Source: Campylobacter volucris
GTDB taxonomy: Bacteria; Campylobacterota; Campylobacteria; Campylobacterales; Campylobacteraceae
Reading direction: 5' to 3'
Assembly: GCF_008245045.1 (NCBI RefSeq)
Contig: NZ_CP043428.1
Coordinates: 186,001-250,000, forward strand
Length of the DNA stretch: 64,000 bases
In this document: positions 36,634-46,319 of the stretch, piece after piece
How the letters are laid out: the number at the start of each line of letters is the position of its first letter
How positions within the stretch are numbered: the first letter of the stretch is position 1
Position numbers and translations under genes: made by a program
Notes under the pieces: generated by a model
What the model saw: only the letters and a program-made list of their open reading frames with translations
What the model was told of the DNA's origin: nothing
Database searches by the model: none

Positions 36634-37348
36634 TTACTCCGCCTAAATATATTATTTGTCCTGTTATAAAATCACTTTTTTCATCTATAAAAAAATTAAT
36701 TGTATTAACTACATCATTAAAATTTCCAAATCTTTTTATAGCTTGTTGATTTAACAAATCTTGTATTTTATTTTCTGGAACATTTTTTATCAAGTCAGTT
36801 GGAACTGGAGTTGGTCCTATAGCATTACAAGTTATTCCAAAAGAACTTAATTCTTTTGCACAAACTTGAGTTAAATTACAAATTGCTGCTTTAGATGCTG
36901 CATATATAGCTTCTCCTTCTAATCTTAAAGGTGCTGCTACTGTGCTAAAATTTACTATTCTATACGGCATAGAAATAGTTTCTTTTTTATAAGTTTGACT
37001 CATAATTTTAGCTACTTCTCTAATAAATAAAAAACTACCAAAAACATTTGTATTAAAAATATTTTGCAGAGTTTTTAGCGGCGTTGTTAATATATGATTC
37101 ATAGAAGCAATACCAGCATTATTGATTAAAATATCTATTTTTCCAAATTCTTTTTTAATATTTCTAATCATATTTACTACAAGTTTTTCATCACAAACAT
37201 CTAATTCAAAATGTCTATAATCTTTATGTTCTATACTAGATTTTCCTCTTGAACATCCACAAACTATATGATTATTATTTAAATAGTACTCACTAAGTTC
37301 TTTTCCTATGCCTTTTCTAGTTCCAGTAATTATAATTATTTTTTGCAT
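36626..37348 (-). CDS. Short-chain dehydrogenase/reductase of the acyl cassette
   Basis: A 240-residue classical SDR. Cofactor loop TGTRKGIGKELSEYYL (about 8-23), structural motif INNAGIASMNH (about 74-84), and the catalytic set Ser in NFSTVAAP, Tyr and Lys in AIYAASKAAI. The charged CSRGKSSIEH region after the second strand suggests NADPH use. It resembles FabG-like 3-oxoacyl reductases and PtmA-type flagellin-modification reductases. Sandwiched between ligase and ACP, it may reduce a carrier-bound acyl group. It overlaps both neighbours. Confidence 0.82.
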   Translation of the reverse strand: MQKIIIITGTRKGIGKELSEYYLNNNHIVCGCSRGKSSIEHKDYRHFELDVCDEKLVVNMIRNIKKEFGKIDILINNAGIASMNHILTTPLKTLQNIFNTNVFGSFLFIREVAKIMSQTYKKETISMPYRIVNFSTVAAPLRLEGEAIYAASKAAICNLTQVCAKELSSFGITCNAIGPTPVPTDLIKNVPENKIQDLLNQQAIKRFGNFNDVVNTINFFIDEKSDFITGQIIYLGGVNA

Positions 37349-37644
37349 TATTGTTCTTGTAATTTTTTTTCTATAAATTCAGCTAATGTTTTAACATCTT
37401 TAAATGGAGAATTTCTAGAACTCATCATTTTTTCATCCGCTAAAATAATCTCTTTATTAAACTCTTCGCTCAAAATACTTTCTAAATCAGATATTAAGCT
37501 AACTAAAGCTAGGGAATCTAAACAACCACCAAGACCACTATATAATTTAGTTTCTAAACTGACATTTTTTAATTCATTCACCTCATATATATCAGATAAA
37601 TTTATTAATGTGCTAATTAGTATATGTTGAATTTTGTTATCCAT
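37348..37644 (-). CDS. Acyl carrier protein of the cassette
   Basis: A 98-residue ACP-like protein. The phosphopantetheine serine lies in GGCLDSLALVSLISDLE (Ser about 43), followed by an acidic third helix and a leftover EIILADEKMM stretch. It is longer and less acidic than the housekeeping AcpP encoded near the right end of the window (77 residues), so it is a dedicated carrier. It is first gene of the reverse ACP-SDR-ligase unit, with a start 60 bases from the divergent SGNH gene; AAAAGGAGATTATTTTT precedes the ATG. Confidence 0.8.
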   Translation of the reverse strand: MDNKIQHILISTLINLSDIYEVNELKNVSLETKLYSGLGGCLDSLALVSLISDLESILSEEFNKEIILADEKMMSSRNSPFKDVKTLAEFIEKKLQEQ

Positions 37645-37680
37645 AAAAATAATCTCCTTTTATTTTAATAAAATATTATA

Positions 37681-37686
37681 TATAAT
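37681..37686 (+). promoter_or_regulatory. Possible -10 for the SGNH gene
   Basis: TATAAT within a TATATATAATTTAT-rich spacer between the divergent ACP and SGNH genes. It would give a leader of about 15 bases. The AT-rich context makes this only suggestive. Confidence 0.35.
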
Positions 37687-37707
37687 TTATATTAAAAAGG
37701 AATTATG

Positions 37708-39288
37708 ATGAATACAATTGTTTTGTTAGGCGCCAGCAACTCACTAATGCCAAATAGATTAAGAGCTGGATTGTCTCAAAAAAATATTAATTTAATAAAT
37801 TTATCCAAAGGTGGTTGTGGCTCATCATTTCAAATTTATAATTTAATAAAAAATAAGAATATAATTAAAAAAGCAAATCTAATCATATTAGAGTCGAATA
37901 TAGTTGATATAAATTTAGTCAGTAGAAGCGGGATGAACTATTTAAAAATATTAAACAATATAGAAATTTTATTTAGTCATCTTTCTTACATAAATACAAA
38001 AATTTTAATATTAATCTTACCATTTAATCCTTTATATTCAAAATCTACTGAATATAAAGAATTGGCTGTAAATTTTGAAGATATTAATAACAAATACAGA
38101 CAATTGACACTAAAATATAAGTTTAATATTATAGATATGCAAAAATTTTATATAGAAAATAATTTAATGAAATTTTTTATGGATGTTCAAGATACTTGGC
38201 ATCCAATCCCAAGTATAATGTATGAATTAGGTAAAAATATTGCTGATAATTTATGTTTATTTAAAACAAATATATCGCAAAATACCTATAATAACATCGA
38301 TAGCATAATATTTAAATTACAAAAAGATCATATGATTAGCAATACAAATTTTACAGAATTAACTCATAAAAATTTTTTAACACTAGAAAATGTAGTCAGA
38401 CTAAACAAGAAAGATATTTTCAAATTTCCAGGCAATTTAAAAAATTATAAGATATTGGGAATTCATTGTTTTACAAAAACAAACTCTAAAACAGCAGAAC
38501 AAATGATTGCAAATTATTCTAGTATAGTTTTAAAAAATGAAGATAAAACAATTATCAAAGCAGCTATTTCCATGGATAGATTTTATGATTTACACGAAGA
38601 TTTTATTATAGATGAAAATACTTACATAAAACTTAATGATACAGACTTGCCGTTAACTGAAAATACTCATGCCGAAATTAAAAAATATTTTAATCCAAAT
38701 ACAATATATTTTATCGATATAGTAGGATTTTTACTAATGAAAAATCATGATATAAATACAAAATCAATATATTCAAAAGATTATAAATATACATATGATT
38801 TTAATTATTTAATTCCACCGCTAAAATTATATAAATCAATAATAGAAGAGTATAATAAAGATTCCAATTTTTTATTAGAATATTTAAATTTAAAGAATAG
38901 TTATAATTTACTATCTTTCCAAACTAAACATGGCATAGCAAAGGCTAGAATTCAAAATCAACTTTCTTATAAACTAGGTCAAACTTTAATAATAAATTCA
39001 AAAAGTATATTTGGCATACTATGTATGCCAATATATATAATATCAACTATATTAACTCACAATCAAGAACAAAAAATATATAAAGCAAAAATAAAAAAAG
39101 ATCCATCTTTAAAATTACCTCCATTAAAAAACTATCCTGATTATAAAGAAGCTTTAAAAGAAAAAGAATGTTTAACTTACAAACTAGGACAAGCGCTTAT
39201 AAAAGCCAATAAAACTTGGTATGGGGGGGGGTATATAAAGTTGCTATTTGAAATTCGTAAGCTAAAAAAAGAATTTAAGAAAAAATAA
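37708..39288 (+). CDS. SGNH-hydrolase-like (GDSL esterase/acyltransferase) protein with glycosyltransferase-type C-terminal repeats and a G9 tract
   Basis: 526 residues. The first 190 form an SGNH fold: block I LLGASNSLM (Ser10), block II SKGGCGSSF, block III LESNIVDIN (Asn64), and block V DTWHP (Asp162, His165). The middle (about 200-390) resembles nothing I recognise. The C-terminus has two copies of a LSYKLGQTLI / LTYKLGQALI motif with helical spacers, as in many Campylobacter sugar and capsule transferases. A G9 tract encodes residues 506-508, so slippage changes only the last 20 residues. Start is the second of two ATGs, better spaced from AAAAAGGA. Next to a ligase-ACP pair, it is a good candidate for transferring or removing an acyl group on a surface glycan or glycoprotein. 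Confidence 0.75.
   Translation: MNTIVLLGASNSLMPNRLRAGLSQKNINLINLSKGGCGSSFQIYNLIKNKNIIKKANLIILESNIVDINLVSRSGMNYLKILNNIEILFSHLSYINTKILILILPFNPLYSKSTEYKELAVNFEDINNKYRQLTLKYKFNIIDMQKFYIENNLMKFFMDVQDTWHPIPSIMYELGKNIADNLCLFKTNISQNTYNNIDSIIFKLQKDHMISNTNFTELTHKNFLTLENVVRLNKKDIFKFPGNLKNYKILGIHCFTKTNSKTAEQMIANYSSIVLKNEDKTIIKAAISMDRFYDLHEDFIIDENTYIKLNDTDLPLTENTHAEIKKYFNPNTIYFIDIVGFLLMKNHDINTKSIYSKDYKYTYDFNYLIPPLKLYKSIIEEYNKDSNFLLEYLNLKNSYNLLSFQTKHGIAKARIQNQLSYKLGQTLIINSKSIFGILCMPIYIISTILTHNQEQKIYKAKIKKDPSLKLPPLKNYPDYKEALKEKECLTYKLGQALIKANKTWYGGGYIKLLFEIRKLKKEFKKK
39223..39231 (+). repeat. G9 tract near the 3' end of the SGNH gene
   Basis: Nine G in codons 506-508. G9 gives the 526-residue form ending KKEFKKK; G10 stops after eight further codons and G8 after one. 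All forms keep the SGNH domain but lose the basic tail, so it would tune, not abolish, the protein. Confidence 0.85.
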
Positions 39289-39306
39289 ATCAATTCCATT
39301 TGAAAG

Positions 39307-39374
39307 TTTGCTAAAATTACAATTTATAATTATAACAAAAATTAGAAAGAATTTTTAATGGATAATTACGAATA
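39307..39374 (+). repeat. Right direct repeat: prfB promoter and 5' end
   Basis: The functional counterpart of the repeat at 35216-35282. It contains the extended -10 TGCTAAAAT at 39309-39317 and the prfB start at 39358. The pair brackets the four-gene cassette (about 4.1 kb apart). Confidence 0.88.
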
Positions 39375-40458
39375 TAGCGAACTTTTAAAAAAACTTAAAA
39401 ATAAAGTAGGCAACATCGCTTCTATCATAAAACCTGAAGAAATTAAAGAAAGATTACAAGAGATAGAAAGTCTTGAAAATTCTCCTTCTTTTTGGAGTGA
39501 TGTGAAACAAGCTGGTATTATAGGAAAAGAAAAAACTAAAATTTCAAATTTACTTAAAAATTATGATAATGCAAATAATGCATTAAATGATGCAAGCGAG
39601 CTTTTTGATCTTGCAAATAGTGAAAATGATTTAGATACTATAGAAGCTTTATTTAACGATGCTTCAAATTTAGAAGAGCTTATAGTAAGTCTTGAAATTT
39701 CTATGCTTTTAAGCGGTGAAAATGATAATAAAAATGCCATAGTTTCTATCCATCCAGGAGCTGGTGGAACAGAAAGTAACGACTGGGCTAGTATGCTTTA
39801 TAGAATGTATTTAAGATTTTGTGAAAGAGAAGGTTTTAAAGTAGAAACACTTGATTTTCAAGAAGGTGAAGAAGCGGGATTAAAAGATGTAAGTTTTTTA
39901 GTAAAAGGTGAAAATGCTTATGGATATTTAAAGGCTGAAAATGGAATTCATCGTCTCGTAAGAACATCTCCTTTTGATAGTGCTGGTCGTCGTCATACTA
40001 GCTTTTCAAGTGTTATGGTAAGTCCTGAGCTTGATGATGATATAGAAATAGAAATAGAAGAAAAAGATATAAGAATAGATTATTATAGAGCTAGTGGAGC
40101 TGGTGGTCAGCATGTAAATAAAACAGAATCAGCAGTGCGTATAACTCATATGCCAAGTGGTATAGTAGTGCAATGCCAAAATGATAGAAGCCAACATAAA
40201 AATAAAGCCACAGCCTTTAAAATGCTAAAATCAAGACTTTATGAATTAGAATTGATGAAACAACAAGATGAAGCAAATTCTAGCGAAAAAAGTGAGATAG
40301 GATGGGGACACCAAATAAGATCTTATGTGCTTTTTCCATATCAGCAAGTAAAAGATACTCGCTCTAATGAAGCTTACTCACAAGTTGATAATATATTAGA
40401 TGGAGATATTAAAAAAATAATAGAAGGTGTTTTGATAGCTCAAAAAGCACAAAATTAA
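39358..40458 (+). CDS. prfB: Peptide chain release factor 2
   Basis: A 366-residue RF2. The peptidyl-tRNA hydrolysis motif is [19 protein letters not shown] and the UGA-recognition motif SPF is in [14 protein letters not shown]. The reading frame is continuous: there is no in-frame UGA at the position of the programmed +1 frameshift found in E. coli RF2 (after about codon 25), so autoregulation by frameshifting is absent. In C. jejuni rimO and prfB are neighbours; here they are 4 kb apart because of the cassette. Confidence 0.94.
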   Translation: MDNYEYSELLKKLKNKVGNIASIIKPEEIKERLQEIESLENSPSFWSDVKQAGIIGKEKTKISNLLKNYDNANNALNDASELFDLANSENDLDTIEALFNDASNLEELIVSLEISMLLSGENDNKNAIVSIHPGAGGTESNDWASMLYRMYLRFCEREGFKVETLDFQEGEEAGLKDVSFLVKGENAYGYLKAENGIHRLVRTSPFDSAGRRHTSFSSVMVSPELDDDIEIEIEEKDIRIDYYRASGAGGQHVNKTESAVRITHMPSGIVVQCQNDRSQHKNKATAFKMLKSRLYELELMKQQDEANSSEKSEIGWGHQIRSYVLFPYQQVKDTRSNEAYSQVDNILDGDIKKIIEGVLIAQKAQN

Positions 40459-40486
40459 AATTTCCTAGTTTTAAAACTAGGAAATT
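40459..40486. terminator. Perfect palindromic terminator between prfB and the YeiH-type gene
   Basis: 28 bases, perfectly self-complementary: arm AATTTCCTAGTTTT and its reverse complement with no mismatch. It lies at both stops of convergent genes; the YeiH-type stop codon is partly inside it. Confidence 0.85.
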
Positions 40487-41528
40487 ACATTAAAACTTTA
40501 ACTAGAATTATCCCTGAAGCAATTAACCATACAAATAAAATTAAAGCCATAGCAAATGGTTTAAGACCTGCTTTTAAAATCACGCTTCTGTGGATATTTA
40601 CTCCTAAGGCTACCATAGCTATAGAAAGTAAAAGTGTATCGATAAATGCTATGCTTGGTTTTACATAAGTTAATGCAAATTCAGTATTTAAAATATTTAA
40701 AGAGCTAACTCCGCTTGCTATTAAAAACCATAGTGCAAAATATGGGATATTATCTTTAATAGTTACTTTTTCTCCATTTTTGTTTAAAAATTTCAATGAA
40801 AATATAGCTAGGAAAATCAAAAATGGCACTAGCATTAAAACTCTAATCATTTTTTCAATCACAGCACCATCTCCAGCTTTTATAGCTTCACCTGCTGCTA
40901 CTGCATGAGCAACTTCGTGTAAGGTAGCTCCCATAAAATATCCCATTTGATTGATATCAAAGAAATTAAACCATCCTAAATTCCAAGCAATTGGAAATAA
41001 AAACATTCCCAAAGTCCCAAAAACAACCACAGTACAAATTGCTACCCCAACTCTATCAGGTCCGCCTTTGACTATGCTCTCGCTAGCCATAACCGCAGCT
41101 GCACCGCATATACTAGAGCCACTGCTTATTAGCATACTTTCTTTAAGATCAAGTTTAAAAAGCTTTCCAAGTAAAAGTCCTATGAAAAATGTTGAAAATA
41201 CTATAATCAAAGCTACGCTTATTCCATTTAGTCCAACTTTTTCTATATCATGAAAAGTGATTCTAAAACCATAAAGGATGATCCCTAATCTTAAAATTTG
41301 TTTTGTAGCTATGTTTAATACTCCTGTTTTTTTAAGTAAAGTAGTGTTTTGATGAGCAAAATTACCTATCATAGCTCCAAGAGATACAGCGATAATCAAA
41401 GCAGAAATTCCAAAACTTTTAAAAACTGCAAGTTCAGATACAGCATATGAACAAAATGCTAAAACAATTAAAAGCATAATGCTTTCAAATTTCCTACCTT
41501 TATAAAGGTTTTTTCTTCTATTGTGCAT
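40485..41528 (-). CDS. YeiH/UPF0324-family putative sulfate/sulfite exporter
   Basis: A 347-residue polytopic membrane protein of about ten segments. Recognisable family stretches are LGAMIGNFAHQNTTLLKKTG, QILRLGIILYGFRITF, SGSSICGAAAVMASES and GATLHEVAHAVAAG. The family is annotated as putative sulfate exporters; transport substrate is not proven. A divergent LysR-type gene lies 105 bases away, the arrangement also seen for yeiH and its LysR regulator in E. coli. It converges on prfB with a shared terminator. Confidence 0.82.
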   Translation of the reverse strand: MHNRRKNLYKGRKFESIMLLIVLAFCSYAVSELAVFKSFGISALIIAVSLGAMIGNFAHQNTTLLKKTGVLNIATKQILRLGIILYGFRITFHDIEKVGLNGISVALIIVFSTFFIGLLLGKLFKLDLKESMLISSGSSICGAAAVMASESIVKGGPDRVGVAICTVVVFGTLGMFLFPIAWNLGWFNFFDINQMGYFMGATLHEVAHAVAAGEAIKAGDGAVIEKMIRVLMLVPFLIFLAIFSLKFLNKNGEKVTIKDNIPYFALWFLIASGVSSLNILNTEFALTYVKPSIAFIDTLLLSIAMVALGVNIHRSVILKAGLKPFAMALILFVWLIASGIILVKVLM

Positions 41529-41593
41529 AAATTTCCTTTAAATTTTTGTGCAATTGTAGCTGGTTTTGATTGATTAGAAAAATTAATTTTATT

Positions 41594-41620
41594 TGATATA
41601 ATGATAAAAAATATTTATCA
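41594..41620 (+). promoter_or_regulatory. Promoter and LysR-type operator upstream of the LysR gene
   Basis: TGATATAAT at 41594-41602 is a perfect extended -10. It overlaps a 19-base inverted repeat with perfect 7-base arms TGATAAA and TTTATCA and a 5-base spacer (41602-41620), which contains the T-N11-A of LysR boxes (T605, A617). This suggests that the regulator represses itself. It may also face the divergent yeiH-type promoter. Confidence 0.6.
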
Positions 41621-41633
41621 AAAAAGGATAAAA

Positions 41634-42494
41634 ATGACTTTTAAACAACTCAAATATTTTCAAGCTCTTAGTAAAAATTTAAATTTAAGAGCTTGTGCTA
41701 AAGAATTAAATATAACCCAAGCTGCACTTTCTTTGGCTATTTTTGAGCTTGAGAAAAGTTTAAATGTCAAATTGTTTGATAGAAATGCTAAGTTTTTAAC
41801 CCTTAATGAAAAGGGTAAATTTTTTTTAAAACAAATTTCACCTTTGGTTTTGGACTTTGAGCGTATCCAAAAGCAAATGCAAGATCAAACGCATTATGAA
41901 TTAAAAATGAAAGTGAGTCAAAATGTTGGAGTGTATTTGCTATGTGGTGTGTTAAATGATAAAGAAGATCATATAAAATTAGATATCATGATAGCTAATA
42001 GTAAAAATATCATTAAAGATGTTTTGGAAAATGAAATTGATCTTGGTATTATCGAAGGTATATGCAAAGATAAAGATTTAAAAAAAATAAAAATTTGTGA
42101 TGATGAGCTTATAGTAGTAAGTAAAGAAAAATTAGATAAAGAATTTTTTATCGATGAGTTGCAAAATCACAAATGGCTTAGTAGGGAAAAAGGTTCTGGA
42201 GCAAAAGAAGTTTTTTTAAATGCTTTGCCTAAAAATGTAAAATTGAATTTAATTTATGAATTAAATTCCACAGCTATGATTAAAGAATTAGTTAAAAAAG
42301 GAAATTTTTTAGCGGTTTTGCCTAAATTTAGTGTTAAAGAAGAACTTGAAAGTCAAAAATTATTTCAAGTAAGATTAAAAAATTTTAAGATTTCAAGAGA
42401 GCTTTTTTTAATTTATCATAAAAATAAAGAGTTAAATGAAAAATTTGTAAATTTTTGCAATTTTTTAATACAACAAATTCAAAAAGAACTTTAA
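41634..42494 (+). CDS. LysR-family transcriptional regulator
   Basis: A 286-residue LTTR. N-terminal winged helix-turn-helix: [42 protein letters not shown]; effector domain follows with [13 protein letters not shown]-like turn ([18 protein letters not shown]). It starts at ATG 41634 after AAAAAAGGATAAAA; an in-frame ATG 33 bases upstream sits on the operator and is unlikely. Divergence from the exporter gene suggests it controls it, by analogy with known LysR pairs. Its stop overlaps the convergent murD stop by 4 bases. Confidence 0.87.
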   Translation: MTFKQLKYFQALSKNLNLRACAKELNITQAALSLAIFELEKSLNVKLFDRNAKFLTLNEKGKFFLKQISPLVLDFERIQKQMQDQTHYELKMKVSQNVGVYLLCGVLNDKEDHIKLDIMIANSKNIIKDVLENEIDLGIIEGICKDKDLKKIKICDDELIVVSKEKLDKEFFIDELQNHKWLSREKGSGAKEVFLNALPKNVKLNLIYELNSTAMIKELVKKGNFLAVLPKFSVKEELESQKLFQVRLKNFKISRELFLIYHKNKELNEKFVNFCNFLIQQIQKEL

Positions 42495-43690
42495 TGCAAT
42501 TTAGCTATGCATTTTTTAAATTCATCTCCGCGCTCTTGATAAGAAGAAAATTGATCTAAACTGGCACAAGCTGGACTTAAAAGCGCTACTTCATCCATTT
42601 TTAATCTTTCATGAATTTTTGTAACTCCAATGTGTAAAAATTCACAAGAATATGCTTGTAAATTTGCATTTTGTGCAAGATTGATGATTTTATTTGTATT
42701 AGATCCTATGGCATAAATTGTGATATTTAAAGTTTTCATAAATTCAAACAAAGAGCTAAGATCAACTCCTTTATCATCTCCCCCTAAGATAAGATGAATT
42801 TTTTTATCTTTATAGCGTTTGAGTGCTGCTAAGCTCGCATCTATATTGGTAGCTTTGGTATCATTAACCCAAAGCCTATTTTGATAATCATAAATTTCTT
42901 CAAGTTTATTTTTTTCAATTTCAAATTCATTTAAAAATTCATATGAGCATCTATCAAGAATGATTTTTTCTATGCTTAAAGCTATGATGGCATCTAGTAA
43001 AAAAGGAGTTTTAAAATGAACTTTTTTTATGTCAATTTCCATTTTTTTAGCAAGCTCGTATTCATCTTCATAACTTATAATATAAGCACTAGTTGGATAG
43101 TTTTCATATTTTTTAGGCAAAATTGCCACATCATTTTCATTCATTCTATCTAAAACGCTTAATTTTGCATTTTCATAGGACTTGAAATCTTTATGCCATG
43201 AAAGATGATCAGGTGTAATGGGCAAAAGTGCATAAATTTCAGGCTTGGCTAGCTTAGTATAAAAAAGTGAAAAAGATGAGCTTTCAAGTATCCATAAATT
43301 TGCATTTGCATCCATTGTTGCAAGTGGAATTCCTATATTAGCTCCCATTTGAGCGTTGATATGTTTTAAAAGATGATATGACATTTGAGTGGTAGTGGTT
43401 TTTCCATTAGTTCCACTTATCCAAACACTTTTTGGCATCGCATCATAAAAAAAATCATACTCACTACTTAAATTTTTTGCATTTTTTATTAGGAAATGAT
43501 CATTGGGAAATCCAGGACTTGGAATTTCTAAATCACTTTTTAAAGGATTAAATTCTTGTGGTGGTAAAAGAGTATTTCCAAATTCATCTTTACTAATGCT
43601 TGTAAAATGATCATCATAAATATCGCAATTACCAAAACGCTGTGCAAAAGCCTTAGTAGTCTTACCGTATCCAAAGAGTGAAATTTTCAT
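42491..43690 (-). CDS. murD: UDP-N-acetylmuramoylalanine-D-glutamate ligase
   Basis: About 399 residues. The ATP loop [19 protein letters not shown] is canonical for Mur ligases; [20 protein letters not shown] and [15 protein letters not shown] are MurD-type. It adds D-Glu to UDP-MurNAc-Ala in the cytoplasm. I choose ATG 43690, which overlaps the mraY stop as TAATG; a longer in-frame extension of 19 codons upstream lies inside mraY and is unlikely. Confidence 0.92.
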   Translation of the reverse strand: MKISLFGYGKTTKAFAQRFGNCDIYDDHFTSISKDEFGNTLLPPQEFNPLKSDLEIPSPGFPNDHFLIKNAKNLSSEYDFFYDAMPKSVWISGTNGKTTTTQMSYHLLKHINAQMGANIGIPLATMDANANLWILESSSFSLFYTKLAKPEIYALLPITPDHLSWHKDFKSYENAKLSVLDRMNENDVAILPKKYENYPTSAYIISYEDEYELAKKMEIDIKKVHFKTPFLLDAIIALSIEKIILDRCSYEFLNEFEIEKNKLEEIYDYQNRLWVNDTKATNIDASLAALKRYKDKKIHLILGGDDKGVDLSSLFEFMKTLNITIYAIGSNTNKIINLAQNANLQAYSCEFLHIGVTKIHERLKMDEVALLSPACASLDQFSSYQERGDEFKKCIAKLH

Positions 43691-44748
43691 TATCTTAACT
43701 TTATACTGATTAATGCGATGATATTTGCAAGTAAAGCTATCATCCAAAAGCGAACGATAATTTTATTTTCCACCCAGCCTACTTTTTCAAAATGATGATG
43801 GATGGGTGCCATTTTAAAAACTCTTTTGTTAAAAATTTTAAAACTTCCTACTTGTAAAATCACTGAAATTGTTTCTAAAACAAAAACAAATCCTATTAAT
43901 ATAAGTAAAATTTCATTTTTACTCACTATGCCAAGATAGCCCAAAAATGCCCCAATACTCAAACTCCCACTATCTCCCATAAATACTTGTGCTGGATAGC
44001 AGTTATACCACAAAAATCCCATCAAAGCTCCAATTAGTGCTGCGCTAACTACTACAAGCTCTCCTAAGCCTTGAATTTTTGGTAAAAATAAATAAGAACT
44101 ATAAATAGCATTACCGCATAAATATAAAAATATTCCTAAGCTTAAAAGTGAAAAAATAGAAGGAACCGTGGCAAGTCCATCAAGTCCATCGGTTAAATTT
44201 ACAGCATTAGAGCTTGAAATGATGACTAAAATCCACAAAGCAAGCATAAAAATTCCACCATCAAATAAAGCATATTTATAAAATGGTAAATAAAATTCAG
44301 TATTAACATCCATTACATAGAGTAAGATAACGCAAACAAAAGCTGCACCAAATTGACTTAATAATTTCATTTTAGGACTAAGCCCTGCGTGGTTGTCTTT
44401 TTTAAGAATTTTACCTAAATCATCTACTAAACCTATAGTGCAAAACAATACTAAGCATAATAAACCTACAATAACATAAAAATTATTTAAATCCGCACAT
44501 AAAATACTTGCAATAATAGTAGCAAAGATAAAAATAAGCCCGCCCATGGTTGGGGTGTGAGATTTAGCCTTGTGTGATTGTGGAGCGTATTCGTAAATAG
44601 GTTGATTAGCTTTTTTATTTTGAGCCCATTTTATAAATTTAGGCATCATGTATAAGCTTAAAAATAAAGCGATAAAAAAAGCACATCCAGCTCTTACGCT
44701 TATATAAGAAAAAAACATATAATCAGTGTAGTTTGTAAGATAAAGCAA
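43690..44748 (-). CDS. mraY: Phospho-N-acetylmuramoyl-pentapeptide transferase
   Basis: A polytopic membrane protein of about 352 residues. MraY motifs are present: [55 protein letters not shown] and [12 protein letters not shown]. It makes lipid I at the inner membrane. The long in-frame ORF extends upstream to 44895, over the gpmI start; I use TTG at 44748 following AAGGTTAAAATT, since the protein then begins [12 protein letters not shown], comparable to the short cytoplasmic N-terminus of homologues. MurD is coupled downstream, and gpmI is divergent. Confidence 0.88.
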   Translation of the reverse strand: MLYLTNYTDYMFFSYISVRAGCAFFIALFLSLYMMPKFIKWAQNKKANQPIYEYAPQSHKAKSHTPTMGGLIFIFATIIASILCADLNNFYVIVGLLCLVLFCTIGLVDDLGKILKKDNHAGLSPKMKLLSQFGAAFVCVILLYVMDVNTEFYLPFYKYALFDGGIFMLALWILVIISSSNAVNLTDGLDGLATVPSIFSLLSLGIFLYLCGNAIYSSYLFLPKIQGLGELVVVSAALIGALMGFLWYNCYPAQVFMGDSGSLSIGAFLGYLGIVSKNEILLILIGFVFVLETISVILQVGSFKIFNKRVFKMAPIHHHFEKVGWVENKIIVRFWMIALLANIIALISIKLR

Positions 44749-44825
44749 AATTTTAACCTTGTATTTGTTTTTTAAAAGCATAATTTTAGTAAAATCATAT
44801 AAATAAAATATAAAAAAGAGTAAAA

Positions 44826-46304
44826 ATGAGTCAAAAATGTATTTTAATAATAACAGATGGCATAGGTTATAATCAAGATAATAATTATAATGCATTTTTT
44901 CACGCTAAAAAACCAACTTATGATGAACTTTTTAAAAATACTCCTAATGTTTTGATTAAAACTAGTGGTTTAGCTGTTGGTTTACCAGAAGGTCAAATGG
45001 GAAATAGTGAAGTAGGTCATATGTGTATAGGTAGTGGGCGTATTATTTATCAAAATTTAGTAAAGATAAATAAGGCTATAGAAAATGATGAGCTAAAAAA
45101 CAATCAAGCCTTACAAGAGCTTTTGCAAAAATGTAAAAGAATTCACATTATAGGTCTTTATAGTGATGGCGGGGTTCATTCTATGCACTCACATTTTAAT
45201 GCGCTTTTAAAAATTTGTAAAAATGCAAACAAACAAGTTTTTGCTCATGCTATTACTGATGGAAGAGATTGTTCTCCAAATTCGGGTTTAAATTTTATAA
45301 AAGAACTTGATGAATTTTGTAAAAATCATCAAATTTGTTTAGCTTCTTTATCGGGTAGATTTTATGCTATGGATAGAGACAAGCGCTATGAAAGGATAAA
45401 ATCATACTATGATGCGTTATTGGCAAATGCTGTAATTTACGATGATTTTATAAAATATATGCAAGAAAAATATGATCAAAATATCACTGATGAATTTTTA
45501 ATGCCTATTATTAGTAAAGAATTTGATGGTTTAAAAGAAGAAGATGGTTTGGTTTTTATCAATTTTAGAAACGATAGAATGCGTCAATTAGTTCAAGCTT
45601 TAACCCAAGATGATTTTAATGAATTTCAAAGAGAAGTTGTATTTAAAAATGCTATAACTATGAGTTTATATGATGAAAAATTTAAACTACCTGTAATGTT
45701 TGAAAAAGAAATATTACAAAATACTTTATCTAGTGTGCTTGCAAAGGCAAATTTAACTCAACTTCATGTAGCAGAAACTGAAAAATATGCCCATGTGACT
45801 TTTTTCTTTAACGGAGGAAAAGAAGAATTAGAAGCCAATGAAACACGCGTTTTAATTCCAAGTCCAAAAGTTAAAACTTATGATCAAAAGCCTCAAATGA
45901 GTGCCAAAGAAGTTGCTAATGAGGTGATTAAGGGTATAAAAGATGGTATGGATTTTATCGTTGTAAATTTTGCAAATGGCGATATGGTAGGGCATACTGG
46001 CGATTTTGAAGCTGCTATTAGGGCAGTAGAAAGTGTAGATGAATGCTTAGGGGAAGTGATTAAGGTAGCAAGAGAAAATGATTATGCTTTTATCATTACT
46101 TCTGATCATGGAAATTGTGAGCAGATGAAAGATAAAGAACTTAATATGCTAACTAACCATACTACTTTTGATGTTTTTGCCTTTGTCGAGGCAAAAAATG
46201 TAACAAAATTAAAAGAAAATATGGGACTTAGCAATATAGCCCCTAGTGTGCTTAAAATTTTAAATTTACCTATTCCAGAACAAATGGATGAGGCTTTATT
46301 TTAA
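44826..46304 (+). CDS. gpmI: 2,3-bisphosphoglycerate-independent phosphoglycerate mutase
   Basis: A 492-residue alkaline-phosphatase-superfamily enzyme. Metal and catalytic residues are in IITDGIGYN (Asp), [16 protein letters not shown] (catalytic Ser) and [13 protein letters not shown] and [10 protein letters not shown] (Asp/His ligands). It interconverts 3- and 2-phosphoglycerate without a bisphosphate cofactor and uses manganese in relatives. It begins 77 bases from the divergent mraY start and fabG follows 15 bases after it. Confidence 0.93.
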   Translation: MSQKCILIITDGIGYNQDNNYNAFFHAKKPTYDELFKNTPNVLIKTSGLAVGLPEGQMGNSEVGHMCIGSGRIIYQNLVKINKAIENDELKNNQALQELLQKCKRIHIIGLYSDGGVHSMHSHFNALLKICKNANKQVFAHAITDGRDCSPNSGLNFIKELDEFCKNHQICLASLSGRFYAMDRDKRYERIKSYYDALLANAVIYDDFIKYMQEKYDQNITDEFLMPIISKEFDGLKEEDGLVFINFRNDRMRQLVQALTQDDFNEFQREVVFKNAITMSLYDEKFKLPVMFEKEILQNTLSSVLAKANLTQLHVAETEKYAHVTFFFNGGKEELEANETRVLIPSPKVKTYDQKPQMSAKEVANEVIKGIKDGMDFIVVNFANGDMVGHTGDFEAAIRAVESVDECLGEVIKVARENDYAFIITSDHGNCEQMKDKELNMLTNHTTFDVFAFVEAKNVTKLKENMGLSNIAPSVLKILNLPIPEQMDEALF

Positions 46305-46319
46305 TCGAAAGGAATATCA

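Noticed and set aside
44749-44895. Extended N-terminus of MraY suggested by the open frame
   Set aside because: It would overlap the divergent gpmI start and adds a Leu/Phe/Tyr-rich stretch absent from the family; the TTG at 44748 with AAGG gives the expected length.
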